Under the pieces are notes generated by a model. That model made no database searches. It had not been told where the DNA came from and saw only the letters and a program-made list of their open reading frames with translations. Of a DNA stretch of 64,000 nt, positions 8,986 to 17,924 are shown piece after piece. This DNA is from TMED69 sp964642505 (lineage in GTDB: Bacteria > Pseudomonadota > Gammaproteobacteria > Ga0077536), in NCBI GenBank assembly GCA_964642505.1, contig CAZXQY010000001.1, forward strand, positions 5,697 through 69,696. Reading direction: 5' to 3'. Made by a program: the position numbers and the translations under genes. Each line of letters begins with the position of its first letter. Positions within the stretch are counted from its first letter, which is position 1.

Positions 8986-10002
8986 CTAGAAAATTTCAGG
9001 CTTTGGCCCTCTCGACAACAAGTGATCCAACGCCTCTTTAGGCGTTCTAATATTTTTCAAAACGGAAATGACCTCAGATATTACTGGAAAATTTTCAAAG
9101 TTTATTTCGTCTAATTTATCTAAAGCACGCGCCGTATGATAACCTTCCACCAATCTCCCAGTACCCGATAAACGTTCGTCAAATTTACCCGCGGAGGCAA
9201 GGCTTAGTCCAAACTGCCTATTTCGAGACTTATCGTCCGAACAGGTCAAGATCAAGTCACCCAACCCGGATAAACCCATGAAAGTGCTTTTCTTAGCACC
9301 GCGATTTTCCCCATAGTTAGCCATCTCCCCCAACCCCCGAACTACCAGCGCTGATCGAGCGCTACTACCCAATTCCAGTCCGTCCGCAATTCCGGCGGCT
9401 ATAGCAATGATATTCTTCAGTGCTCCACCAATTTCAACCCCTGTTACGTCCGTAGTCGTGTAGAGCCTAAAAAACTTAGTGTGTAGATATTTTCTCAAAA
9501 AAGACGAGAGTTCCTCACTCTCAGTTCCTACTGTGATGGCTGTGGGGGAACCCGCCATTACCTCTGACGCAAAGCTAGGTCCCGAAATTTGCGCAAAAGG
9601 TCGATCCCCGAAAGATTCCGCGAATATTTCATGCGCTAAATGAAGAGATTCTTGCTCGATTCCCTTGCTAGCGCACACAATAAAATTAGAATAGACCCCC
9701 TCTTCGCTAACATGAAGCGCGGCTTCTCTTAAACTTTGAAACGGCGCCACAAAAACCACAGCATCAACCTCCAATCCCCGTAGGCTCCCAATTGGATAAA
9801 CAGTACGGGACAGATAAATGTCCGATCGGAATGTCGGATGAAATCTACGTTGCCGCATAACCGATACTAGCTCTGGATTTTTATCCCATAAATAGGAAAC
9901 GCATCCCCCTTTGGAAAAAACATTGGCAACGGCCGTCCCCCAAGCACCGGCGCCCACTACTAACACCGAGGGCGAACGACTTGTTTTTCTTTCTAATCCC
10001 AA
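8986..10002 (-). CDS. gpsA: Glycerol-3-phosphate dehydrogenase [NAD(P)+]
   Basis: Reduces dihydroxyacetone phosphate to sn-glycerol-3-phosphate, the backbone for phospholipids. The N-terminal Rossmann motif is VVGAGAWGTAVA. The substrate region shows ISGPSFASEVMAG, the catalytic lysine segment GGALKNIIAIAAGIADGL, and FMGLSGLGDLILTCS. Length of 338 is family-typical. The preferred start is a TTG 13 nt after the rhodanese stop; a GTG at 9966 is an alternative. In most gammaproteobacteria grxC and secB stand between the rhodanese gene and gpsA; both are missing here. Confidence 0.93.
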   Translation of the reverse strand: MGLERKTSRSPSVLVVGAGAWGTAVANVFSKGGCVSYLWDKNPELVSVMRQRRFHPTFRSDIYLSRTVYPIGSLRGLEVDAVVFVAPFQSLREAALHVSEEGVYSNFIVCASKGIEQESLHLAHEIFAESFGDRPFAQISGPSFASEVMAGSPTAITVGTESEELSSFLRKYLHTKFFRLYTTTDVTGVEIGGALKNIIAIAAGIADGLELGSSARSALVVRGLGEMANYGENRGAKKSTFMGLSGLGDLILTCSDDKSRNRQFGLSLASAGKFDERLSGTGRLVEGYHTARALDKLDEINFENFPVISEVISVLKNIRTPKEALDHLLSRGPKPEIF

Positions 10003-10015
10003 TTGTTTAGCCCAG

Positions 10016-10435
10016 TTATTCTGATTCCCTCTCTAGGGGAAAACTCTCCTGTTGCCATGCGAGTATACCGCCCTTTATGGTTTGAGTTCTCTCAAAACCG
10101 AGTTGTTTCAGGGTTTTCAAGGCTTCTGAACTTTCTCCTCCATTCTGACAACAGAGTAGAATCGACTTGTCCTTATGTTTTTGCAAATCGGATATAGACT
10201 CCCGGATACGTCCCAGTGGTAAATTTAAAGCTCCAATTATATGACCTTTCTTGTAATCACCGTTCTTCCTGACATCGAGAACCAACGCGTTATTTTGGTT
10301 CATTAGATTTACTGCTTGAAAAGGAGTCACCCCTTCGAAGGATCTGAAAATGCTAATCGTGAGAGTCGTCGCAACCATTACAAACATGGTTACTAAAACC
10401 CAATGATTCACCACGAATTCTGAAATTTGTTCCAT
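10016..10435 (-). CDS. Membrane-anchored rhodanese-like protein
   Basis: A 139-residue YibN-type protein: one N-terminal transmembrane helix (residues about 10-30, VLVTMFVMVATTLTISIF), then a cytoplasmic rhodanese domain. The domain shows ALVLDVRKNGDYKKGHIIGA and the active-site loop LLCCQNGGESSE, whose cysteine would carry a persulfide. The exact substrate is unknown. It is divergent from gpmI, the usual gammaproteobacterial arrangement, and precedes gpsA in a two-gene operon. Confidence 0.88.
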   Translation of the reverse strand: MEQISEFVVNHWVLVTMFVMVATTLTISIFRSFEGVTPFQAVNLMNQNNALVLDVRKNGDYKKGHIIGALNLPLGRIRESISDLQKHKDKSILLCCQNGGESSEALKTLKQLGFERTQTIKGGILAWQQESFPLERESE

Positions 10436-10479
10436 GACCTACTAACCCAAATGCGTCGTTAAAAAATTGTGAGCCACAT

Positions 10480-10508
10480 CTTATCGAAATAGTCGATTGT
10501 GGTACACT
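10480..10508 (+). promoter_or_regulatory. Possible extended -10 promoter for gpmI
   Basis: The 155-nt gap between the divergent rhodanese and gpmI genes contains TGGTACACT, an extended -10 element with TACACT at 10503-10508. Upstream there is only a poor -35 (TTATCG at 10481-10486). An 80-nt leader to gpmI would include a small CGGCA/TGCCG hairpin. Motif reading only. Confidence 0.35.
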
Positions 10509-10590
10509 GGTAGCTAACCAAACGGCATTCGGAATTGCCGGTACCTCCTATTCTTTAACGAGTATTATTAGTAACCTTTAATTTAGATAG

Positions 10591-12165
10591 ATGGGCAAAC
10601 AAAAAAATCGGGTATTACTGGTGATTCTTGACGGGTGGGGTCATAGCAAGGATCGGCGCTTTAATGCCATATTATCGGCGAATACACCAAATTGGGACAA
10701 GTTCTTAAAGCAACATCCCAATTCCCAATTAAAATGTTCGGGCACCGAAGTAGGTCTACCAATTGACCAAATGGGCAATTCCGAAGTCGGACATATGCAT
10801 ATGGGTGCTGGCCGATTGATCCGACAAGATTTATCTAGAATAAATAAGTGTATTTCCGATAATAAGCTTCAATCCATCAACTGTCTCGTACAGGCATTCG
10901 ATCTGCTAGCAAAAAAAGGATCGACCCTCCATCTCTTAGGCCTTTTATCTCCCGGTGGAGTTCACAGCCATATCGATCATCTAGAAAGTCTTATCGCGCT
11001 AGCCGAAGAGAAAAATGTCCGTCAAGTTTTGATCCACGGATTTTTAGATGGAAGAGATACCGCACCCAAATGCGCAGCAGACTCCATCACTCGTATAGAG
11101 ACTTTGTGTAATAGATCAGAGAATGTCAAGATTGCGTCGATTGTCGGCCGCTATTACGCAATGGATAGGAATGGTAACTGGGATCGAACTAAACTAGCAC
11201 ATGATTTAATTACTCAAAATAAAGCAATATACAAAGCGCCATCCGCTCTAGAAGGACTACTTGCGGGATATGCTAGAGGAGAAACGGATGAGTTTATTCA
11301 AGCCACTAAAATCACTGGTGGAATTATAAACCCTAATGTCGAAAAGGAAGATATCGGCCTATTTACTAATTTCAGAGCAGATCGTGCGAGGCAACTAACG
11401 GCTAGCCTCGCCAATAAAAATTTCGAAGAATTCGCTCGTGACGAGGCCTGTGTTTTCAATAATTTCATTACCATGACAAACTATGGTGATAGTTTCGACC
11501 TTCCTTTACTTTTCCCTCAGCCAGATATACAAGAAACTCTCGGACAGATAATCTCAGATCACAAACTCTATCAAATTCGAATAGCGGAAACAGAGAAATA
11601 TGCACACGTGACCTTCTTTTTCAACGGCGGAAGAGAACAAGCCTTTCCCCGAGAAAAGCGAATACTAATACCTTCTCCCGATGTAGCCACTTATGATTTA
11701 AAGCCGGAAATGAGTGCTCTAGAAGTAACAGACGCGATATGCAAATCTCTCAGAGATGACAGTTGCGATGTAATAATAAGTAACTTCGCAAACGCAGATA
11801 TGGTTGGACATACTGGCGTCTTTGATGCTGCCGTTCGAGCTGTTGAAACTCTTGATAATTGCCTAGGAACTATCGCGAAAACAGCTGCAAAATGCAATGT
11901 CCAACTATTGATTACCGCAGACCACGGCAACGTAGAAAACATGTGTCATTCGAAAATTGGATCTTCGGAAGAGTATTCGCCACACACGGCGCACACTAAC
12001 AATACGGTGCCTTTGGTTTATCTCGGGCCACTCGAACGTAGAGTGGTCGACGGACATTTGAAAGATATAGCGCCCACGATACTAGAGTTACTAGGAATCG
12101 ATCGCCCTCGCAGCATGACTGGAAATTCGCTATTCAGATATAGAAAACAATTAGAGGAAGTCTAG
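10591..12165 (+). CDS. gpmI: 2,3-bisphosphoglycerate-independent phosphoglycerate mutase
   Basis: Interconverts 3- and 2-phosphoglycerate in glycolysis and gluconeogenesis using two Mn2+ ions. The alkaline-phosphatase-like fold is evident: VILDGWG at the N-terminus with the metal-binding Asp, MGNSEVGHMHMGAGR with the phospho-accepting Ser, GFLDGRDTAP in the insert domain, and the late metal site ITADHGNVENM plus SPHTAHTNNTVP. Length of 524 is standard. It heads the gpmI-envC-ctpA operon, as in E. coli and Pseudomonas. Confidence 0.96.
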   Translation: MGKQKNRVLLVILDGWGHSKDRRFNAILSANTPNWDKFLKQHPNSQLKCSGTEVGLPIDQMGNSEVGHMHMGAGRLIRQDLSRINKCISDNKLQSINCLVQAFDLLAKKGSTLHLLGLLSPGGVHSHIDHLESLIALAEEKNVRQVLIHGFLDGRDTAPKCAADSITRIETLCNRSENVKIASIVGRYYAMDRNGNWDRTKLAHDLITQNKAIYKAPSALEGLLAGYARGETDEFIQATKITGGIINPNVEKEDIGLFTNFRADRARQLTASLANKNFEEFARDEACVFNNFITMTNYGDSFDLPLLFPQPDIQETLGQIISDHKLYQIRIAETEKYAHVTFFFNGGREQAFPREKRILIPSPDVATYDLKPEMSALEVTDAICKSLRDDSCDVIISNFANADMVGHTGVFDAAVRAVETLDNCLGTIAKTAAKCNVQLLITADHGNVENMCHSKIGSSEEYSPHTAHTNNTVPLVYLGPLERRVVDGHLKDIAPTILELLGIDRPRSMTGNSLFRYRKQLEEV

Positions 12166-12182
12166 AGCCAGGCTTGAGTCGT

Positions 12183-13169
12183 ATGCTGGCAATATCCTCC
12201 CTTTTTAAATTCGGCACTTTAATTCTGATTTTTATGCTTGCTCTATCTACAAGTATTCGTAATACACCCCGCCTAAATCAGACCTCCGCGTTGTATGCTT
12301 TAAGAACAACTGGTTACGGATCAACTTCGGATTTAATTCTACGAAAGAATTACGTTAGCAAAAAGAAGGAAGAAGTTTTCAAAACAATCAAAGAGAATGT
12401 TGAAAAAATACCGAAGAAACAATTAACATTATTGTCTCAAATCGTAGCTAACGGTACGTTACTTTTCCCAATATCTGACTATGAGAAATTAAGCAAATTA
12501 GAAACAAATATTTTTTTTAAGGAGTTACTAAAGAGAGCTCTACAAAAAGAATTCAAGCAACTTAGCGAATACCACTCACTACACCAAACCTATAATCTCG
12601 AATTAGACAAGATAGAATCCACACTAAAAATAATACTGGGCCACCCTGAAGTCACTACCACTCCAATAACACCGATTTTGGGAAAGCCTTTCAACGATTT
12701 CTTTATTAATTTGAACAAATCTTTAACACAAACCACTCTGACTCGACCCGATGAGAAAAAAAATGATTCAATATATCTACCATTCCCAAGACGAAACATG
12801 GATTTACCGACCTCTGGCCCAATATCGAAACTATCCGGAGCACCCTTCCATGAAGGAGGTGTCTCTTGGGAAGGAATTATCATTAAAAATAACGCAGGAG
12901 CATCGGTCAGGGCGGTAGGGGCGGGTGAGATCGTTTTTGCGGCAGACTTTAGTAATCTAAAAAATCTAATCATATTGGATCATGGCGATGGGTATTTAAC
13001 CCTTTACGGCAACCTCAAACATTTATTAGTCTCTACTGGAATGTCAGTATCCGATAAGCAAGAATTAGGAATTGCACCAGATGCCACATCTGACTCACCT
13101 AAAGGGCTTTATTTCGAGATTAGAAAAAATGGTGAACCAGTCAATCCAAAAATCTGGTTCGATTATTAG
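12183..13169 (+). CDS. envC: EnvC-like amidase activator with degenerate LytM domain
   Basis: A 328-residue exported protein resembling EnvC, which activates the amidases AmiA/B that split septal peptidoglycan. A signal anchor (residues 1-25, MLAISSLFKFGTLILIFMLA) is followed by a mostly helical region. The C-terminal M23/LytM domain starts near residue 215 (FHEGGVSWEGIIIKNNAGAS) and ends with GLYFEIRKNGEPVNPKIWFD. The zinc-binding HxxxD and HxH of active M23 enzymes are missing, as in E. coli EnvC, so it should be catalytically inert. I prefer the ATG at 12183 over the TTG at 12174. The coiled-coil part is shorter than in E. coli EnvC. Confidence 0.82.
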   Translation: MLAISSLFKFGTLILIFMLALSTSIRNTPRLNQTSALYALRTTGYGSTSDLILRKNYVSKKKEEVFKTIKENVEKIPKKQLTLLSQIVANGTLLFPISDYEKLSKLETNIFFKELLKRALQKEFKQLSEYHSLHQTYNLELDKIESTLKIILGHPEVTTTPITPILGKPFNDFFINLNKSLTQTTLTRPDEKKNDSIYLPFPRRNMDLPTSGPISKLSGAPFHEGGVSWEGIIIKNNAGASVRAVGAGEIVFAADFSNLKNLIILDHGDGYLTLYGNLKHLLVSTGMSVSDKQELGIAPDATSDSPKGLYFEIRKNGEPVNPKIWFDY

Positions 13170-13187
13170 GTCGATCAGGAGTCACTT

Positions 13188-14480
13188 ATGAATCTTTTTT
13201 ATTTCTTCTTCGTTTTTATCTCCATCGCCGTTTTATCGCTGTCCAACGCTGACGACAACACTTCACCTAATTCCGAACTCGATAACGTAAAAACGGAGCT
13301 GCCCTTAGATGAAATCAGAGATTTTGTGGAGATATTCAACAAAGTAAAGACTGATTATGTCGAAGCGCTAAATGATAGTAATTTGATGGAAAAAGCTTTA
13401 CGTGGCTTGATTAGCGAACTAGATCCTCATTCCTCCTTTCTTAGCGAAGAACATTACACCGATCTCCGAGAGAACACTTCAGGGAAATTCGGCGGTTTAG
13501 GGATCGAAATCGGTTTAAAAAAGGATGCTATCATTGTCATTTCTCCCATCGACGATACCCCAGCAGAGAAAGCCGGTATTCTTCCGGGAGATATCATAAC
13601 CAAAGTAGATAACTCCCCCGTAGGTGGACTGGGCATTGAAAACGCCGCCCGTAGAATCAAAGGCCCGCCCGGCACTAAAGTTAGTATTACGCTCGAAAGA
13701 ACCGGCCACTCTAAGGCACTAAACTTTGAAATAAAACGGGCTCTTATCGATAATAAAAGTGTAACAATAAAGAAACTACCGCCCGGATATTTATACGTAA
13801 GAATCTCCCAATTTCAAACATCTACCGGAAACGAACTAGCGACCAAACTAACTAAGTTTTCTGGAGCGAATGCTGACAAACTGACAGGTATGATTCTTGA
13901 CCTCAGAAACAATCCAGGCGGTGTTTTAAGTGGAGCTGTAGCTGTAAGCGATGCCCTGCTGGCGAAAGGATTGATTGTCTACACAAAGGGCCGGCACCCC
14001 ACAGCAGAATTAAAATATTCCGCTTCCAAAGAAGTTTTAATAGCAGACATTCCAATAATAACCCTAATTAACGAAGGTTCTGCCTCTGCGTCGGAAATTG
14101 TTGCGGGGGCACTCCAGGACAACGGGCGAGCAATTGTTGTCGGTAGACCGAGTTTCGGCAAAGGTTCTGTCCAGACTGTTTACCCCATGGGCAACAAAAC
14201 TGCGGTGAAATTAACCACCGCTTGGTACTACACCCCTTCCGGTCGGTCAATCCAAGCGACGGGAATAGTACCCGACATTATCATCGAAAAATTTAATTTA
14301 GTGAGAAGCGGACAATCTAAAAGTGTCAAAGAAGCAGATCTTAACCGTCATTTGATAAACGTATCAAATAATCTAGAAAAACACACAGAATTTAGCTTCC
14401 CTCAACTGGCGAAACAAGACTTCGAGCTTTATCAAGCCGTTAAACTGTTAAAAACAATGGTCATCACCACGAAACAATAA
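13188..14480 (+). CDS. CtpA-like carboxy-terminal processing protease (S41)
   Basis: A 430-residue periplasmic serine protease. A signal peptide (1-21) precedes the N-terminal helical domain. The PDZ domain spans about 90-175 (GGLGIEIGLKKDAIIVISPI, AGILPGDIITKVDNSPV). The S41 catalytic domain has the Ser in NEGSASASEIVAGALQD and the general-base Lys in GRPSFGKGSVQTVYP. Family members trim cell-wall hydrolases or lipoproteins. It follows envC by 18 nt, the usual gammaproteobacterial order, which fits a role in septal or cell-wall turnover. The stop is 23 nt from the convergent ubiB stop, with no clear terminator. Confidence 0.92.
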   Translation: MNLFYFFFVFISIAVLSLSNADDNTSPNSELDNVKTELPLDEIRDFVEIFNKVKTDYVEALNDSNLMEKALRGLISELDPHSSFLSEEHYTDLRENTSGKFGGLGIEIGLKKDAIIVISPIDDTPAEKAGILPGDIITKVDNSPVGGLGIENAARRIKGPPGTKVSITLERTGHSKALNFEIKRALIDNKSVTIKKLPPGYLYVRISQFQTSTGNELATKLTKFSGANADKLTGMILDLRNNPGGVLSGAVAVSDALLAKGLIVYTKGRHPTAELKYSASKEVLIADIPIITLINEGSASASEIVAGALQDNGRAIVVGRPSFGKGSVQTVYPMGNKTAVKLTTAWYYTPSGRSIQATGIVPDIIIEKFNLVRSGQSKSVKEADLNRHLINVSNNLEKHTEFSFPQLAKQDFELYQAVKLLKTMVITTKQ

Positions 14481-14503
14481 AATTAGAATAGCCAACGATT
14501 TCT

Positions 14504-16180
14504 TTAATCTTTATCTTTTCCGAGTATGGAACCTAGAACCAAACCGCCACCCAACCCCCCTAAAAACACAACCAGTGCCAAGATGATACTTTCCGAACCG
14601 ATTGGTGATTGCCGAGCAACATACAGAATCACGGAAAACAATAACAACCCTACCCCTGTCAAAGCCAGTACCAATTTCGCTATCATCCGCCTCAATTCTT
14701 CCTTCAGTAGCAACAATGACGGATCTCGAGTATGTACGATTAATTTACCAGAACGAATTTTATCTAGTAAATCGAAAACAACGGCTGGAGTTTCCGGCAG
14801 TCGAGCAACCAAGGTCGGCAACTCTTCTCTTATCCTGCCTACAACATTCCGGACTTTTAATTTCTCCGCCATAAACGATTCAACTGCTGGTCGAGCAGCT
14901 TCCCACATGTCTAATTCTGGATCCAAATCTCTTGTTATACCTTCCACGCCTAGGAGAGTCTTCTGTAGCAATAAAAGCTGTGGTTGAATTTCCATGTTAA
15001 AGCGCCTGGCTGTTTGAAAAAGCCTTAATAGCAGATGTCCCAAAGATATCTCCTTAACTGGTTTGTCGAAAATTGGCTCACATACCGAACGAATAGCAGT
15101 TTCAAACTCATCGACTCTAGTTTCGGGCGGAACCCAACCTGATTCTACGTGCAACTCAGCTACTCGCCTGTAGTCCCGCTTAAGAAACGCCGAACAATTT
15201 TGGGCCAAATATCTTTGATCAAATTCGCTTAAAGAACCCATGATCCCGAAATCGACCACTCCGTATCGATCTGGCCGGGAATCCCTACCAGGAATAATAA
15301 ATATATTACCAGGATGTAAATCTGCGTGGAAAAAATGATCCCTAAAAATCTGAGTAAATAGGATATCTAAACCATCTACAGCTAGCTGTTCTAAATTTAC
15401 ACCCGCCCTCCTGAGGCCATCTAGATCTGAAACATTCAAACCAACCACTTTCTCGGTAACCAGGATATTCGCTCGCGTGTACTCCCAATAAACTTTCGGT
15501 ACCAGCAACACGTCCGAGCCTTCAAAATTTCGACCAAGCTGCGAAGCATTAGAGGCCTCACGAAACATATCTAATTCATCCAGAATGGTCTTCTCTACTT
15601 CAGACACGATTAGCGAAGGTTTCAACTTAGCCCCTGGCTCCCAATATCTTTCGACTAAAGATGCCATAAGTCTCATCAGGGAAATATCTTGTACAATAAT
15701 CGGCTTTATTTTTGGCCTAACCACTTTAACAATGACTTCTGTTCCGTCATGTAAAACCGCTTGGTGAACTTGAGCAATCGACGCAGATGCAACACAGTCC
15801 AAGTCGAATTTCAAGAAAATCTCGCCAATTTCCACGCCGTAAGCACTCTCAATAAGATTTTTCGCTTCTTCGCCTGGAAAAGCCGGTACATTGTCCTGTA
15901 AGCGAGACAGACCCTCTGTTATATCATCTGGCATCAAGTCCCTTCGAGTCGATAGAATCTGACCGAATTTAACGAAGATAGGACCGAGCTCCTCTAGCAC
16001 TTTTCTTATCCTATCAGACTTAGCGTCATATTCACGCCGAAACCAGTTCCAAGGAAAAAGCCACAATAAAGACTTAAAAGGCTTCAGGAATGACACAGAG
16101 AAAGCAATCTCATCAAATCCGTGTCTTAACAGTACCCGTTGTATTACGAACAAACGGTAGATCTGACTAATTTTTATCAT
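14504..16180 (-). CDS. ubiB: Ubiquinone biosynthesis atypical kinase UbiB
   Basis: A 558-residue protein of the ABC1/ADCK/UbiB kinase-like family, required for ubiquinone synthesis. The hallmark KxGQ motif is in FVKFGQILSTRRDLMPDDI, the Ala-rich nucleotide loop in ASASIAQVHQAVL, and the catalytic-like region in HADLHPGN followed by VVDFGIMG. Two C-terminal transmembrane helices (about 500-550) anchor it to the inner membrane. It overlaps ubiJ by 4 nt (ATGA), so ubiE, ubiJ and ubiB are cotranscribed. Confidence 0.95.
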   Translation of the reverse strand: MIKISQIYRLFVIQRVLLRHGFDEIAFSVSFLKPFKSLLWLFPWNWFRREYDAKSDRIRKVLEELGPIFVKFGQILSTRRDLMPDDITEGLSRLQDNVPAFPGEEAKNLIESAYGVEIGEIFLKFDLDCVASASIAQVHQAVLHDGTEVIVKVVRPKIKPIIVQDISLMRLMASLVERYWEPGAKLKPSLIVSEVEKTILDELDMFREASNASQLGRNFEGSDVLLVPKVYWEYTRANILVTEKVVGLNVSDLDGLRRAGVNLEQLAVDGLDILFTQIFRDHFFHADLHPGNIFIIPGRDSRPDRYGVVDFGIMGSLSEFDQRYLAQNCSAFLKRDYRRVAELHVESGWVPPETRVDEFETAIRSVCEPIFDKPVKEISLGHLLLRLFQTARRFNMEIQPQLLLLQKTLLGVEGITRDLDPELDMWEAARPAVESFMAEKLKVRNVVGRIREELPTLVARLPETPAVVFDLLDKIRSGKLIVHTRDPSLLLLKEELRRMIAKLVLALTGVGLLLFSVILYVARQSPIGSESIILALVVFLGGLGGGLVLGSILGKDKD

Positions 16181-16782
16181 AATACATTACGGTCTTCCAT
16201 AAGTCGTTTTACCCGAGATTCGATGCTATTAACCGCTTCCGAAACTTGATATATCTCTGCCTCCGTCTCAGCGATATCCTCGGGACATGGCAAAAGATTG
16301 ACCTCAAAGATCAAGAACTCTCTCATTTCTTCTATGATGGACCAAGAACCATCCTTCAAAGATCTGCAAAATCCTTCATGCAGCCTGATTATTTGGTGTG
16401 CCCCCACGTCTCCAATCGAACTAGCTAGAATCTCCTCAAAACCTACACCTACTGACAAAAAAAAGTCTTGTAAATCCTGCATTACTGACAAATCTCCAGA
16501 TACTTCCACACAGCCCGCGGGTAAGGATTCTCCCCTTCGCATGTAGTAAGCGAGAACCATAAAATCCCTCAAGCTCCCTGCAATACTCAAAGTGACAGAC
16601 TCCCTTTCACTAGCAAACAAAATTCCACTAGACCTTACCGATAGTTTATAATCGAGAGACATGTCTGTGAGGGTGAACGCTAAGACTTGTCCGTTCAACT
16701 TATTAAGATACCCCTGCCCCCAGTCCGTTCCGCGAACAAATCCGTTCAGTCGTTCGATTAAAATTTGGACAGGGAAGCTCAT
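16177..16782 (-). CDS. ubiJ: Ubiquinone biosynthesis accessory factor UbiJ
   Basis: A 201-residue SCP2-domain protein. UbiJ binds hydrophobic ubiquinone precursors in the soluble Ubi complex together with UbiK. The SCP2-like lipid-binding domain covers about residues 15-115 (LNKLNGQVLAFTLTDMSLDY, LSIAGSLRDFMVLAYYM). The C-terminus is helical and probably coiled-coil (VSEAVNSIESRVKRLMEDRN). Sequence conservation is low in this family; the position between ubiE and ubiB is the best support. Confidence 0.9.
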   Translation of the reverse strand: MSFPVQILIERLNGFVRGTDWGQGYLNKLNGQVLAFTLTDMSLDYKLSVRSSGILFASERESVTLSIAGSLRDFMVLAYYMRRGESLPAGCVEVSGDLSVMQDLQDFFLSVGVGFEEILASSIGDVGAHQIIRLHEGFCRSLKDGSWSIIEEMREFLIFEVNLLPCPEDIAETEAEIYQVSEAVNSIESRVKRLMEDRNVL

Positions 16783-16799
16783 ATCTAACGAATACCTCT

Positions 16800-17552
16800 C
16801 TATGTTTTTTGTGCTAGATGAATAGCTACGATTCCGGAGAGAAAATTGAAATAACTAACGTTCTCAAAACCTCTAGCCTCCATCATTGTTTTCAAAGATT
16901 CTTGGTCGGGATGCCGCCTAATCGACTCAACCAGATATTGATAACTTTCCCTGTCTCTCGCTACAGCTTCACCCAAACGCGGCAAAACTTTAAACGAGTA
17001 AAAATTATAAAACCTGGACAGAAATTGGTTCCTAACCGTCGAAAACTCTAATAAGACCAATCGCCCCCCGATCTTGAGAACCCTGTACATCTCATCCAGA
17101 GCTTTTCTCTTATCAGAAAAATTTCGGAGCCCGAAACTCACTATGATTCGATTTACAGACGCGTCCGGAAATGGTAGCGACTCAGCTTCAACGCCGACGT
17201 AAGTCAGACCATTTACCAAGCCCCTATCAGTTAATTTGTCCCTACCAGTCGATAGCATGCGGAAATTAGCATCACAAGATAGTAGTACGTCATTTTCACC
17301 CAATTTTTCCCCTATTAATTTTGAAATATCGCCGGTCCCCGAAGCTAAATCCAAAATAACTTGTCCTTCTTCAATATCCAGAAGCTCCACAGCGTACTTT
17401 TTCCAAAATCTATGGATACCAAAAGACATCAAGTCGTTCATCAAATCATAACTTGGCGCTACTGAGCTGAATACTTTTTCGACCCGCCTAAATTTTTCGC
17501 GGGCTGGTATTTCTTGGTACCCAAAATCTGTGTGATCTTCGTCTCTTTTCAT
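16800..17552 (-). CDS. ubiE: Ubiquinone/menaquinone C-methyltransferase UbiE
   Basis: S-adenosylmethionine-dependent C-methyltransferase of ubiquinone (and menaquinone) synthesis. Motif I is VILDLASGTGDISKLI, followed by ALDEMYRVLKIGGRLVLLEF. The family signatures FSSVAPSYDLMNDLMSFGIHR and VSFGLRNFSDK are present. I choose the ATG at 17552: it gives 250 residues (E. coli 251) and a 4-nt ATGA overlap with the DUF971 gene. The longer GTG-type start at 17576 would reach into that gene. Lies in the hslV-hslU-DUF971-ubiE-ubiJ-ubiB run. Confidence 0.95.
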   Translation of the reverse strand: MKRDEDHTDFGYQEIPAREKFRRVEKVFSSVAPSYDLMNDLMSFGIHRFWKKYAVELLDIEEGQVILDLASGTGDISKLIGEKLGENDVLLSCDANFRMLSTGRDKLTDRGLVNGLTYVGVEAESLPFPDASVNRIIVSFGLRNFSDKRKALDEMYRVLKIGGRLVLLEFSTVRNQFLSRFYNFYSFKVLPRLGEAVARDRESYQYLVESIRRHPDQESLKTMMEARGFENVSYFNFLSGIVAIHLAQKT

Positions 17553-17923
17553 TCCATATCCGCCATTTTCAACCACTTCTTACGATCGTGTCCCTCTCTC
17601 TTTAATTTCTCCAAATAAGTTGCCCAGTACCTTTCCTTTTGGATATGAAGATCTCTAAGATAATCCCAAGAATAGAGACCAGTATCGTGACCATCGTCAA
17701 AGGTTATTTTCAAAGCATATGAGCCAATTAAATCTACCCGAGAGACACCAACCGAAACTTTGTCGAGCTGCAACACTGCCTGTTCCGGTGAATGGCCTCT
17801 AACCTCAGCAGAAGGTGAGTGCACCCGCAGAAATTCATAGGAAAAATCATATATTTCACCACATTCAAAAACGAGTTCAAGTTTTCTGGATTTTTGTCGT
17901 AATCTAATATCGGTGGGTATCAT
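17549..17923 (-). CDS. DUF971 (GBBH-like N-terminal domain) protein
   Basis: A 124-residue single-domain protein of the DUF971/GBBH-like_N family. Characteristic segments are IPTDIRLRQKSRKLELVFE at the N-terminus, a middle SPSAEVRGHSPEQ, and ITFDDGHDTGLYSWDYLRDL at the C-terminal end of the domain, followed by a charged helix. The biochemical role is not established; some family members have been tied to iron-sulfur or metal handling. It is consistently encoded next to hslU in gammaproteobacteria, as here (1 nt after hslU, 4-nt overlap with ubiE). Confidence 0.88.
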   Translation of the reverse strand: MIPTDIRLRQKSRKLELVFECGEIYDFSYEFLRVHSPSAEVRGHSPEQAVLQLDKVSVGVSRVDLIGSYALKITFDDGHDTGLYSWDYLRDLHIQKERYWATYLEKLKREGHDRKKWLKMADME

Positions 17924-17924
17924 T

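Noticed and set aside
12183..13169. Loss of zinc ligands in the M23-domain protein as a sign of a broken gene
   Set aside because: EnvC proteins are naturally degenerate LytM domains that activate amidases, so the missing ligands are a family trait.
14526..14987. A 153-codon plus-strand frame opposite the ubiB 3' end
   Set aside because: Antisense to the conserved UbiB C-terminus; composition is that of a shadow frame.
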